Assembly (NCBI GenBank): GCA_038329645.1
Contig: JBBQNG010000021.1
Location: forward strand, 1 to 27,842
Origin: SZAS-79 sp038329645
Lineage (GTDB): Bacteria > Pseudomonadota > Gammaproteobacteria > Burkholderiales > SG8-39
Length of the DNA stretch: 27,842 nucleotides
Direction of reading: 5' to 3'
Shown: positions 1 to 7,518 of the stretch, in pieces
Layout: each line of letters begins with the position of its first letter
Numbering within the stretch: the first letter of the stretch is position 1
Made by a program: the position numbers and the translations under genes
Notes under the pieces: model-generated
Database searches by the model: none
Told to the model about the DNA's origin: nothing
Seen by the model: only the letters and a program-made list of their open reading frames with translations

Positions 1-439
1 GGCGTCCGGCGAGAAAATCTTCGTTCCGGATGTTGAGCGTGCTGGCAACGAATCCAGCCACGTCGATCCGCGCGCCCTGCCCGACCATGATCCCGGCAGG
101 ATTGACCAGCCAGACGCGGCCGTTGGAGCTGAGGTTTCCGAGGATGACCGACGGATCGTTCGCGACGACCCGGTTGAGGACGCTGCTCGAAGCCGAGGGC
201 TGGTTGAAGCGGGCCGCTTCACCGGCGCCGATGGAAAACGAGTTCCAATTGATGATCGCGCCGTTGCTATTCGTCACGGTCAGCGCGTTGCCGTTCTGGG
301 CGAAGCTCGCGTTGCCGTTGACGACTTTGGGGGCGGTCGGGTTCGTCCACGCTTCGGAGGCGAAACACGCCGAAACGGCCGCGACGATCAAACGCTTGCG
401 GGTCAGGTCAAAAAGACGGGGGGGACGGTGCGACAACAT
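1..439 (-). CDS. TpsA-type exoprotein (filamentous haemagglutinin-like), N-terminal part only
   Basis: The first 146 codons of a large secreted protein; the rest lies beyond the left edge. After a basic start (RKR) and a short hydrophobic signal segment, about residues 17-32, comes a TPS (haemagglutination-activity) domain. It contains NGAIINWNSFSIG, then FNQPSASSSVLNRV, and NPAGIMVGQGARIDV, which is the family's NPNGI-type motif. In two-partner secretion this domain is recognised by the outer-membrane TpsB pore and the exoprotein is threaded to the surface. A TpsB gene lies directly upstream on the same strand. I chose the ATG at 439 because AGGAG sits 7 nt before it. An in-frame ATG at 460 has its purine run touching the start codon. 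The passenger type (adhesin, toxin or other) cannot be told from this fragment. Confidence 0.88.
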   Translation of the reverse strand, partial: MLSHRPPRLFDLTRKRLIVAAVSACFASEAWTNPTAPKVVNGNASFAQNGNALTVTNSNGAIINWNSFSIGAGEAARFNQPSASSSVLNRVVANDPSVILGNLSSNGRVWLVNPAGIMVGQGARIDVAGFVASTLNIRNEDFLAGR

Positions 440-605
440 CTTCTCGCTCCTACGGGCCATCCTTGCGTGAACTTCCGAAGGCGGCCTTTCAGTCACCTCG
501 CGCGAGTGTGAGGGACTCGCCCCTTCCAGAACAGTCAATATGTCACAAAGATTGCCAAAGTTCACAATTCGCAGGAGGGGAATGCGAGCATTTGGTTCCG
601 ATGGA
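440..605 (-). promoter_or_regulatory. tpsB-tpsA spacer with paired TTGTGA half-sites
   Basis: This 166-base gap separates the transporter gene from the exoprotein gene. Read on the minus strand it is less GC-rich than the genes and holds two direct TTGTGA copies (562-567 and 543-548) with a 19-bp period, about 120 bases before the tpsA start. They resemble CRP-type half-sites, but no full inverted site is present. No convincing -35/-10 pair or terminator was seen. A separate tpsA promoter here is possible but not shown. Confidence 0.25.
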
Positions 606-2264
606 CTAAAACCCGATCAGCATGCTGGCGTGGGCTCGCCGGTCGCCGCGCGCCTGGGTATTCGGCGGCCCGGCGTCGGTCACCATCACGAAATCGGCGC
701 GCAGGGTGAAATTCCTGCTGGCCGCATAACGCACCCCCACCCCGACGCTCGCGATTCCGATCTTTGCGGCGACCGCTGACCCGGCGGCGTTACTGTTGAA
801 GCCGCGGGCAAAATCGTAGAACGCCAGCGCCCGCAGGCTGCCTGGAAGGCCGGCGTCCTTCGCCAGTTCGGGCGAATAAACCTCGGTATTCGCGAGGTAA
901 CCGTTGTCGGCCACCACGGCGCGCTCGTTGAATCCGCGCACGGCGTTCGCCCCGGCCATGCCGAATTGCTCCGCCGAGACCATCGGATTTCCGGCGAACT
1001 GGCCGTTCACCGCGAAGCGCATCTGCCAATCGCCGCCAAACGCGCTCAAATAGCTTCCACCCAACCTCAGGATCGTGAAGCCGTCGCGCGTCGCGCGATT
1101 TCCGGAAGTCAGGTACGAATACCTGTCAGTGGCGCCGTTGACGTTGGTGTATTGCGACCCGAACGCCCAGTTGCGCGCGAGGCCGACGTTGTAGTCGAGG
1201 GCCTGGCCTGCGCCGACCTTCTGGCCCGAATAGGTAACGCTGAGCGGCCGGGAGGTGTAGGGCACGCAGCTCGCGATCGGCGGCGTCGGCGGTTCGATGC
1301 TCGCGGGAACGCCCGCGCTGTCGCAGCGTGAATTGATGTACTTGTAGTCGAAGCCGAATATAAGCTTGCTGGAGTACTCGCCCTGCCTCGCAAAATAGTG
1401 GTTCAGGCGCAGGCCGAAGACGTCACCCTTGCCGACGATGCCGAGCGCACCGCCGAGCGTGGGCGAGGAGCTGGGGGTATTGACGCTCGACTTGCCGTAG
1501 ATGATATCGATGCTGTCGCCGATGGCGTAGACCGGGATCCGGTAGCCGACGCTGAAAATATCGACCTTCACTCCGCTCGGGCTGTCCGGCGACGTGGTGT
1601 AGGCAAGCGTCAGCGTCTGGTCGCGGTTGAGCATGTTCGCGTTCTGGTACGCAATGCCGGTGCGCAGCCGGCCGGTGGCCGGGGTGCCGGTATTGTCCAC
1701 AGTCATGAAGACGCGCTGCGGGTTTTCCTCGGTGACGGCGACCTTCGCGTCGACCTTGCCTTCCTCCTCGCTCACGCCGAGGACCACCTCGACCTGCTTG
1801 GCCGGATTTTCATTCGAGAGCTGGATGTTCTCGGAGATCTCGCGCAGGTTCGGCACCTTGCCTTGCCTGAGAGCGGGCAGGCCTGCGCGGACATTCTCCG
1901 TGCTGAAATGGGTGTTGCCGCTGACGATGACTTGTCCGATGACGCCTTCGGTGACCTGCAGGCGGACCACGCCGCCGGCGATCTCCTGCTCGGGAACGAA
2001 TACCTGCACGGTGCTGTAGCCCTCCTTGCGGTATGCCTGTTCGAGGGCTTCGAGGGCCTTCTGGATGTCGCCGTAGACGCGATCGGGACCCGCCAGCGGG
2101 GCGAGGATGCGCTGGACTTCAACTTCCGGGAGCAGCGTGTTGCCTTCGACCTGGAAACGGACGATGTTGAAGCGCTCGTCCTGCGCCGCGCAGGGGGCGA
2201 CCCCGAGAGCCCCCAACGCGAGGCCAAGGACGCAACCCAGTGCTCGTATTTGCCTGTGGCCCAA
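606..2264 (-). CDS. TpsB outer-membrane transporter (ShlB/FhaC/HecB family)
   Basis: A 552-residue two-partner secretion pore that exports the exoprotein encoded just downstream. A signal peptide ends near residue 27 (PCAAQ-DE). A POTRA-type domain follows at about 30-105, with FQVEGNTLLP and a Y-x-GYSTVQVFVPEQ stretch, and a second POTRA-like part starts at IGQVIVSGNTHF. The C-terminal two thirds is a beta-barrel of alternating strands. The family's conserved VRGF tetrad is at residues 442-445, and the chain ends in phenylalanine (LIGF), as expected for an outer-membrane barrel. Length is normal for the family. The start is a TTG at 2264 with GGGAG 6 nt upstream. The TpsB-then-TpsA order is the usual operon order. 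Confidence 0.93.
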   Translation of the reverse strand: MGHRQIRALGCVLGLALGALGVAPCAAQDERFNIVRFQVEGNTLLPEVEVQRILAPLAGPDRVYGDIQKALEALEQAYRKEGYSTVQVFVPEQEIAGGVVRLQVTEGVIGQVIVSGNTHFSTENVRAGLPALRQGKVPNLREISENIQLSNENPAKQVEVVLGVSEEEGKVDAKVAVTEENPQRVFMTVDNTGTPATGRLRTGIAYQNANMLNRDQTLTLAYTTSPDSPSGVKVDIFSVGYRIPVYAIGDSIDIIYGKSSVNTPSSSPTLGGALGIVGKGDVFGLRLNHYFARQGEYSSKLIFGFDYKYINSRCDSAGVPASIEPPTPPIASCVPYTSRPLSVTYSGQKVGAGQALDYNVGLARNWAFGSQYTNVNGATDRYSYLTSGNRATRDGFTILRLGGSYLSAFGGDWQMRFAVNGQFAGNPMVSAEQFGMAGANAVRGFNERAVVADNGYLANTEVYSPELAKDAGLPGSLRALAFYDFARGFNSNAAGSAVAAKIGIASVGVGVRYAASRNFTLRADFVMVTDAGPPNTQARGDRRAHASMLIGF

Positions 2265-2389
2265 CCGAATCTCCCGGGCTGACCTGCCAACTCTTTTAGC
2301 TTTCTATCCTGTGGCGGGCAGTATATAGAGTCAATGCCCGCAGCGCTCTAACCCCGCAGCACTACTAACCTCCCTTCGGTATTCGACGG

Positions 2390-2989
2390 TCACGGGTCTG
2401 TCACGGTTCTCGCGGTCGGTAGTTGCGCGTCGGTCCATGCGTCGATTCCTCCTCGATACCAATAAACCTGTGTGTAGCCTGCGGCGACCGCGCGCAGCGC
2501 CGCATTGTATGAAAGCCAGCATTGCGAGCTTGCGCAAAAGAACACCATCCGCCTCGCTTTGTCGCTACCTGCCAGCCGCATCAGCAGCGGCGCCAGGTCG
2601 GATTGAACGGCGTCACCGAAGCTCGCGCCGCGCCCGGCGCCGCCGAGCCAGACCGCCCCGGCCAGCGTCTCATGGCCTTCCCCCGACAGCACGTCGATGA
2701 GGATCGGCGGATGGGACCCGGCCAGCATCGCTTGCAATTCGCGCGTAAGCACCACCTGCGCGCCGGAAATCTCGCGTGGCGTGGGCGCATGATACGGCGG
2801 CTGGCGCAAAGTGGTGAGCGGGGCGACTCCCCAGTCGCGGTCCTCGTCGGCGTAGCCCACGTCGCCCGCGGCTTGTGCCACGCTGGCGCAGCCCGGCAAC
2901 ACAGCGCAGCCCAGCGCGAGCGCAAACGAGCGCGCGCGAATCCCCGACCGCAGCCGGCTATCTCGCACGCTCCTTGCGCGCCAGCTCAA
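2390..2989 (-). CDS. Exported rhodanese-like protein with C-x4-CW motif
   Basis: About 199 residues. A basic N-terminus and a hydrophobic stretch (SFALALGCAVLPGC) suggest export, with possible cleavage after ASVAQA. LPGC is not a good lipobox. The body is a rhodanese-like fold: a PPILIDVL strand, then FFCASSQCWLSYNAALRA with C152, C157 and W158, then GYTQVYWYRGGIDAW. This resembles the family annotated as 'PQQ-dependent catabolism-associated CXXCW motif protein', though here four residues separate the cysteines. Its substrate is unknown; a sulfur or thiol redox role in the periplasm is an inference. It follows dsbA and overlaps its end by 32 bases if the TTG at 2989 is used. A GTG at 2968 is the alternative, but its AAGGAG is only 1 nt away. 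The start is therefore uncertain. Confidence 0.75.
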   Translation of the reverse strand: MSWRARSVRDSRLRSGIRARSFALALGCAVLPGCASVAQAAGDVGYADEDRDWGVAPLTTLRQPPYHAPTPREISGAQVVLTRELQAMLAGSHPPILIDVLSGEGHETLAGAVWLGGAGRGASFGDAVQSDLAPLLMRLAGSDKARRMVFFCASSQCWLSYNAALRAVAAGYTQVYWYRGGIDAWTDAQLPTARTVTDP

Positions 2990-3602
2990 TCAGCCTGTCG
3001 ACCAGCGGCATGAGCGCACCCGTGCCGCCGGCCATGCGGGCCGAGGTAAGGAATTTTCCGTCCACGACGAAGCTGGGCACGCCCTTTACCTCGTATGCGC
3101 GCACCATCTCGCGCGCCGCCTCGACTTTCGCCTGGATCGCTGGCGAGCGGTACGCCTCGGAGAACTTCTGCGGGTCGATGCCGTTGCGCGACACCCACTC
3201 GATCATGACCGGCTCTTCGCTGAGGCTGACGTCCTCGAAATGGAAGGAGTCGTAGACCGACCAATGCAGCCTCGCCAGTTCGCCCAGGGCATCAAGGGTG
3301 TAATAGAGCCGCGCGAAATCCTCCCAGCTCACCGAGGCGAGCGCCGGCACGCGGCGCAGGACGACATCCGCCGGCGCGTTGGCAGTCCAGCGCATTAGCA
3401 AAGGCTCGAGCTCATAGCAAACAGGACAGCCGTAGTAGAAAAACTCGATGACCTCGACTTTGTCGCCGGTCTCGACCGGCCGCGCAGGATCGAGGCGCAC
3501 GTACTCCCGGTTCGCAGACAAGGGCTGGGCCTGCGCCAGGGTATTTGCTGTTGCGGCTGTCAGCAACAGCATGGATACCAAAAACTTGTTGAACGGGTTC
3601 AT
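2958..3602 (-). CDS. dsbA: DsbA-type periplasmic thiol:disulfide oxidoreductase
   Basis: A 214-residue periplasmic oxidase that introduces disulfides into exported proteins. A signal peptide occupies residues 1-25 (FLVSMLLLTAATANTLAQA). The thioredoxin-fold active site is C59-P-V-C62 within EFFYYGCPVCYELEP, and the cis-proline loop is at KGVPSFVVDG (P176). The order of active site, helical insert and cis-Pro loop and the length fit beta-proteobacterial DsbA. The CPVC dipeptide replaces the usual CPHC; that histidine tunes redox potential, so this enzyme may be less oxidising. I chose the ATG at 3602 because GAGG lies 6 nt upstream and the signal peptide then begins properly. The frame is open further upstream but only through promoter-like sequence. 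It probably reads into the rhodanese-like gene. Confidence 0.9.
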   Translation of the reverse strand: MNPFNKFLVSMLLLTAATANTLAQAQPLSANREYVRLDPARPVETGDKVEVIEFFYYGCPVCYELEPLLMRWTANAPADVVLRRVPALASVSWEDFARLYYTLDALGELARLHWSVYDSFHFEDVSLSEEPVMIEWVSRNGIDPQKFSEAYRSPAIQAKVEAAREMVRAYEVKGVPSFVVDGKFLTSARMAGGTGALMPLVDRLIELARKERAR

Positions 3603-3621
3603 CGGGCGCCTCGCTCCAATT

Positions 3622-3637
3622 TTGTCACAATTGACAA
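3622..3637. promoter_or_regulatory. Perfect inverted repeat upstream of dsbA
   Basis: TTGTCA-CAAT-TGACAA is a 6-bp-arm palindrome 20 bases before the dsbA start, in an AT-richer gap. It has the size and position of a regulator operator overlapping a promoter. No regulator can be named. Confidence 0.35.
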
Positions 3638-3656
3638 CTACATTGCCATGAAAGCC

Positions 3657-3681
3657 GCTCCAGTGCTTGTTACACTGTAGC
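3657..3681. repeat. Imperfect inverted repeat between mnmA and dsbA
   Basis: The arms GCT-x-CAGTG and CACTG-x-AGC pair over 8 bp with one mismatch around a 7-nt loop. It lies after the mnmA stop and before the dsbA promoter region. There is no T-run after it, so it is at best a weak terminator or an operator. Confidence 0.25.
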
Positions 3682-3707
3682 AAGAGTTCACAATTTGTCC
3701 AGCGCAG

Positions 3708-4802
3708 CTAGGCAATAATCCCGCCGCCCAGGCACACCTCGCCGTCGTACATCACCACCGATTGCCCCGGCGTGACCGCCCAGTGCGGCTCGGAGAACTC
3801 CAGCGAGAATTCGTCGTCCTCGACCAGGGTGACCTGGCAGGTCGAGTCCGCCTGGCGGTACCGGCTTTTGGCGGTATGGACCGAGCCCTCGGCCGGAAGG
3901 TCGCCGCTCACCCAGCTTGCATCGATGGCCGCGAGGCGCCGCTTGAGGAGCAGCGGGTCGTCGTGGCCCTGCACCACGACCAGGGTGTTCTCGGCCAGGT
4001 CCTTGTCCGCCACATACCAGGCGTTGCCGTCACCGCCCCGCCTGCCGCCGATGCCGATGCCCTTCCTCTGGCCTATCGTGTAGAACGCGAGGCCGATGTG
4101 CTGGCCCACCGTCTTGCCGTCGGGCGTGCGGATCGGCCCCGGCTCCCGGGGCAGGTAGCGATTGAGGAATGCGCGGAAAGGGCGCTCGCCGATGAAGCAG
4201 ATGCCGGTCGAGTCCTTCTTGGCGTGGTTCGGCAGCCTCGCCTCCTTCGCGATGCGGCGTACCTCGGTCTTCTCGAGGTGGCCGATGGGGAACAGCACCC
4301 TGGACAGCTGCGACTGGTTGAGGCGGTGCAGGAAGTAGCTCTGGTCCTTGGCCGCGTCAGTACCGCGCAGGAGCTCGAACCGGCTCACGCCCTCCTCGCG
4401 GTCCACGACCAGCTCGCGCACCTGGGCGTAGTGCCCCGTGGCGATGCGCGATGCACCGATGTCCAGCGCGTAGTCGAGGAACGCCTTGAACTTGATCTCG
4501 GCGTTGCAGAGCACGTCCGGATTCGGCGTGCGGCCGGCGGAGTATTCGCGCAGGAAATCGGCGAACACGCGGTCCTTGTACTGGGCCGCGAAATTGACCG
4601 CCTCGAGCTCGACGCCGATCACGTCCGCGGCGGACGCGGCGTCGATCAGGTCCTGGCGCGTCGAGCAGTACTCGTCGTCGTCGTCGTCTTCCCAGTTCTT
4701 CATGAACAGGCCGACCACGTCGTAGCCCTCACGCTTGAGCAGCAACGCCGCCACCGAGGAATCCACCCCACCGGACATGCCGACGACGATGCGCTCGCCC
4801 AT
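3708..4802 (-). CDS. mnmA: tRNA-specific 2-thiouridylase MnmA
   Basis: A 364-residue cytoplasmic enzyme that makes 2-thiouridine at the wobble position (U34) of tRNA-Lys, -Glu and -Gln, using ATP and sulfur relayed from the IscS/Tus system. The PP-loop is SGGVDSS (residues 10-16). The catalytic cysteine pair is C99 (NPDVLCNAEIKFKAF) and C202 (STGICFIGERPF). The tRNA-recognition segment DQSYFLHRLNQSQL and C-terminal barrel (HWAVTPGQSVVMYDGEVCLGGG) are present, and length is typical. The usual WEDDD segment is extended to WEDDDDDEYC by GAC repeats. The ATG overlaps the TGA of the Nudix gene by one base (TGATG), so the two are probably translationally coupled. Confidence 0.97.
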   Translation of the reverse strand: MGERIVVGMSGGVDSSVAALLLKREGYDVVGLFMKNWEDDDDDEYCSTRQDLIDAASAADVIGVELEAVNFAAQYKDRVFADFLREYSAGRTPNPDVLCNAEIKFKAFLDYALDIGASRIATGHYAQVRELVVDREEGVSRFELLRGTDAAKDQSYFLHRLNQSQLSRVLFPIGHLEKTEVRRIAKEARLPNHAKKDSTGICFIGERPFRAFLNRYLPREPGPIRTPDGKTVGQHIGLAFYTIGQRKGIGIGGRRGGDGNAWYVADKDLAENTLVVVQGHDDPLLLKRRLAAIDASWVSGDLPAEGSVHTAKSRYRQADSTCQVTLVEDDEFSLEFSEPHWAVTPGQSVVMYDGEVCLGGGIIA

Positions 4803-5260
4803 CAGGCGTAGCCGTTGGAAAAGACCGCGAGCGGGTAACGCCTGCCGGCAAGGTAGTCGTCGATGCAGGCCATCACCAGCGGCGTGCGGTGCATGGCAGC
4901 CCTGGCAACAAGCTCGTCGCGCGAGTACCAGTGCGCGGCGACGATCTCCTTGTCGAGCGCGCGGCCCGCCTCGACGCCCTGGAGCGAGCCCGCGAAGGTG
5001 AAGCGGATGAAGGTGATGTCGCGCGGCGCGTAGTACCAGCGGTAAATCCCGACCAGCGACTCCGGAGTGAAGTGGTGGGCGGTTTCCTCGAGCACTTCAC
5101 GGGCGCAAGCGCTAACCAGGCTCTCGCCCGGGTCGAGGTGGCCCGCGGGCTGGTTGAGCACGCGCCTGCCGTCGTACTCCTCCTCGACCACGAGGTAGCG
5201 GCCGTCCCGCTCGATGACCGCCGCGACGGTCACCGAAGGCGGCTTCGACGCCGCACTCAT
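4802..5260 (-). CDS. Nudix hydrolase, NudJ-like
   Basis: A 152-residue Nudix enzyme that hydrolyses a nucleoside-diphosphate-linked substrate. The Nudix box runs from G40 (G40-x5-E46-x7-R54-E55-x2-E58-E59), with alanine in place of the last conserved glycine. Length and the pairing with mnmA recall NudJ (phosphatase on HMP-PP and nucleotides), which sits beside mnmA in enterobacteria; the exact substrate is not determined. The start is unusual: ATG 5260 is the last of four ATGs in a tandem 11-bp repeat, and the only apparent ribosome-binding AAGG (5298-5301) lies 4 nt before the first of them. A GTG at 5278 is also in frame and would add six residues. The last base overlaps the mnmA start. 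Confidence 0.88.
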   Translation of the reverse strand: MSAASKPPSVTVAAVIERDGRYLVVEEEYDGRRVLNQPAGHLDPGESLVSACAREVLEETAHHFTPESLVGIYRWYYAPRDITFIRFTFAGSLQGVEAGRALDKEIVAAHWYSRDELVARAAMHRTPLVMACIDDYLAGRRYPLAVFSNGYA

Positions 5261-5293
5261 TGCGCACTCATTGCGCACTCATTGCGCGCTCAT
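5250..5293 (-). repeat. Tandem 11-bp repeat (four units) at the aminotransferase/Nudix junction
   Basis: Read on the minus strand the units are ATGAGCGCGCA, ATGAGTGCGCA, ATGAGTGCGCA and ATGAGTGCGGC. Each unit opens with ATGA, so each holds a start codon overlapping a TGA stop. The first three ATGs read Met-Ser-Ala-Gln and stop in the next unit (5293-5279, 5282-5268, 5271-5257). The fourth opens the Nudix gene. The first ATGA also contains the aminotransferase stop. It looks like local tandem duplication of a stop-start overlap. Confidence 0.9.
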
Positions 5294-6504
5294 GCCGCCT
5301 TGGCGGCGTTCTTCCCGATGAATTCCGCCATGCGCGCGACGCCCTTCTCGATCATCTCGCTCGAGGCCGCGTAGGAGAAGCGTACGTGCTGGCCTTCGCC
5401 CGGCACGCGCGAGCCGAAATGGATGTCGGCGAGCACCGCCACGCCTGCTTCGTTGAGCAGGCGCTTGCGAAATTCCTCCGAGTCCCTGGCCCCGATCATG
5501 CGGCAGGCCTCGGTCACGTTCGGCCACGCGTAGAAGGCGCCGCCGGGCGTCTTGCAGGTCACGCCGGGCACCTTGTTGAGCAGGCCGACGATGAGGTCGC
5601 GGCGCTCGAAGAAGCTCTTCTTCATCATCTCGGCCGCATCCTGGGGGCCGTTGATCGCCTCGACCGCCGCCCACTGCGAGATCTGCGAAGCGCAGGAATC
5701 CGTATTCGTCACCCAGCGCGTGAACACCGGCGAGAGCGTGGGGTTGGAAATGAAGCCGATGCGCCAGCCGGTCATCGCCCAGGTCTTGGACGCGCCGTCC
5801 GAAATGATGGTGCGTTCGTACATGCCGGGCACCTGCGCGATGGAGAAGAATGTGCCGTCGAAGGTCAGGCGCGAGTAGATCTCATCGGCATAGACCCACA
5901 CCTGCGGGTGCTTGCTGAGAATCGCCGCGATCTGCTCGAGCTGCGTCTTGGTCAACAGCCCGCCAGTGGGGTTTTGCGGGTAGTTGAGGATAAGCAGCTT
6001 TGTCTTCGGCGTGATGAGCCTCTCGAGCTCGGCCGGGTCGAACGAGAAATTGCGCGCCTCCTTGAGGTGGATGGGCACCGGCTTCGCGCCGCACGCGACG
6101 ATCTGCGATTCGTAGATCGGAAACCCGGGGTTCGGGTAGATCACCTCGTCGCCGACGCCGTAGTCGGTCACCGAAAGGATGGCGTAAGCAATGAAAGGCT
6201 TGGCGCCCGCGCCGACGACCACATCCTCGGCACGGATCGGCAACCCGCCGCGCATGCCGGCCATGTATTTCGCCGCGGCTTCGCGCAGCGGATCGATGCC
6301 GGCCGACGGCGTATAGCCGTGCTTGCCTTCCCGGATCGCGCGGATACCCGCCTCCTGCACGTGCAGCGGCGCAGGGAAATCGGGCTGCCCGATGCAGAAC
6401 GAGATGATGTCCTTGCCGGTGCGCGCAAGGCTGTTGACCTCGGCCAGCACGACAAAGGCGTTCTCGGTGCCGAGCTCCTGCGCGCGCTTCGATAGTTTCA
6501 GCAT
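5290..6504 (-). CDS. PLP-dependent class I/II aminotransferase
   Basis: A 404-residue fold-type I aminotransferase of the aspartate/alanine group. Visible markers: CIGQPDFPAP near the N-terminus, YTPSAGIDPLREA, the NYPQNPTGG motif (N174), D207 (YADEIY) contacting the pyridine nitrogen, the Schiff-base lysine K240 in SDGASKTWAMTGWRIG, and a C-terminal HVRFSYA arginine for the substrate carboxylate. The amino donor is not determined. The ATG at 6504 is preceded by AGGGG 8 nt upstream. The frame stays open for another 900 bases upstream, but that is antisense to the corA-like gene. It is the first gene of a likely aminotransferase-nudix-mnmA operon and is divergent from corA with 45 bases between the starts. 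Confidence 0.93.
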   Translation of the reverse strand: MLKLSKRAQELGTENAFVVLAEVNSLARTGKDIISFCIGQPDFPAPLHVQEAGIRAIREGKHGYTPSAGIDPLREAAAKYMAGMRGGLPIRAEDVVVGAGAKPFIAYAILSVTDYGVGDEVIYPNPGFPIYESQIVACGAKPVPIHLKEARNFSFDPAELERLITPKTKLLILNYPQNPTGGLLTKTQLEQIAAILSKHPQVWVYADEIYSRLTFDGTFFSIAQVPGMYERTIISDGASKTWAMTGWRIGFISNPTLSPVFTRWVTNTDSCASQISQWAAVEAINGPQDAAEMMKKSFFERRDLIVGLLNKVPGVTCKTPGGAFYAWPNVTEACRMIGARDSEEFRKRLLNEAGVAVLADIHFGSRVPGEGQHVRFSYAASSEMIEKGVARMAEFIGKNAAKAA

Positions 6505-6549
6505 GGTCTTTGCCCCTGAAAACGCATATTTTACCGTTATCATCCGGCC

Positions 6550-7518
6550 ATGCTGATCAACTGCGTGGCCTACCAGGACGGGAAGAAACTCGCCGAAATC
6601 CCGGTCGAGGACATCAGCACCTATGTGAGCCGCCCCGACTGTTTCGTGTGGGTTGCGCTCAAGGACGCGGAGCCCGCCGAACTCGAGAAAATGAAGGAGG
6701 AGTTCGACCTCCACGAGCTCGCGGTCGAGGATGCCCAGCACGGCCACCAGCGTCCCAAGATCGAGGAGTACGGCGATTCGCTCTTTGCAGTGCTGCACAC
6801 TGTTGAGTTCGAAGGCGACGAGCTCATCGTCGGCGAGGTCGACGTGTTCGTGGGCCGCAACTTCGTGCTCTCGGTCCGCAACCGGACGAAAAAGGGCTTC
6901 CAGGATGTGCGCGCGCGCTGCGAGCGCGAGCCCGAGCTGCTCAAGCACGGCGCGGGCTATGTGCTGTACGCGCTCATGGACTCCGTGGTCGACCGCTATT
7001 TCCCGGTGTTCGATGCGCTGGAGACCGAGCTGGAGGAGATCGAGGCGCGCATCTTCTCGGGCGATGCGACCACGCGCGCCAACATCGAGGCGCTGTACGA
7101 CCTCAAGCACAAGCTGATGACGCTCAAGCACGCCGCGGGTCCGCTGCTCGACACGATAGGCAAGCTGTACGGCGGGCGCGTCCCGCAGGTCTGCGCGGGG
7201 ATGAGCGAGTATTTCCGCGACGTGTACGACCACCTCATCCGCGTCAACCAGAACATCGATTCCGCGCGCGAGATGGTGACCACGGCGACTTCGGTCAACC
7301 TCTCGCTCATCACGCTGGCCGAGAACGAGACCACCAAGCGCCTCGCGGCTTACGCCGCCCTCGTCGCGGTTCCGACGATGGTGGCGGGGGTCTACGGCAT
7401 GAATTTCAAGCACATGCCCGAACTGGACTGGGTCTGGGGCTATCCCTACGCCCTTGCCCTCATGTTCGGCATCGACATCTACCTGTGGTTCCGCTTCAAG
7501 AAGTCGGGATGGCTATGA
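6550..7518 (+). CDS. corA: CorA-family magnesium/divalent cation transporter
   Basis: A 322-residue inner-membrane channel of the CorA family, which works as a pentamer importing Mg2+ (some members Co2+, Ni2+ or Zn2+). The cytoplasmic N-domain is followed by a long helical stalk (DALETELEEIEARIF to MVTTATSVNLSLITLAENETTKRL). Transmembrane helix 1 then ends in the signature YGMNF (G283-M-N285). After the MPELDW loop comes TM2, and the chain ends in basic residues (FRFKKSGWL). Length matches the family. No clear Shine-Dalgarno sequence precedes the ATG; the upstream bases are ATCCGGCC. The 3' end overlaps the convergent NRAMP pseudogene by 23 bases. Confidence 0.95.
   Translation: MLINCVAYQDGKKLAEIPVEDISTYVSRPDCFVWVALKDAEPAELEKMKEEFDLHELAVEDAQHGHQRPKIEEYGDSLFAVLHTVEFEGDELIVGEVDVFVGRNFVLSVRNRTKKGFQDVRARCEREPELLKHGAGYVLYALMDSVVDRYFPVFDALETELEEIEARIFSGDATTRANIEALYDLKHKLMTLKHAAGPLLDTIGKLYGGRVPQVCAGMSEYFRDVYDHLIRVNQNIDSAREMVTTATSVNLSLITLAENETTKRLAAYAALVAVPTMVAGVYGMNFKHMPELDWVWGYPYALALMFGIDIYLWFRFKKSGWL

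Noticed and set aside
5260..6495. Plus-strand 411-codon frame opposite the aminotransferase
   Set aside because: Antisense shadow with biased composition; the minus strand carries an intact catalytic aminotransferase.
6505..7413. A 300-residue N-terminal extension of the aminotransferase
   Set aside because: The added sequence is antisense to corA, while ATG 6504 has a ribosome site and gives the normal family N-terminus.
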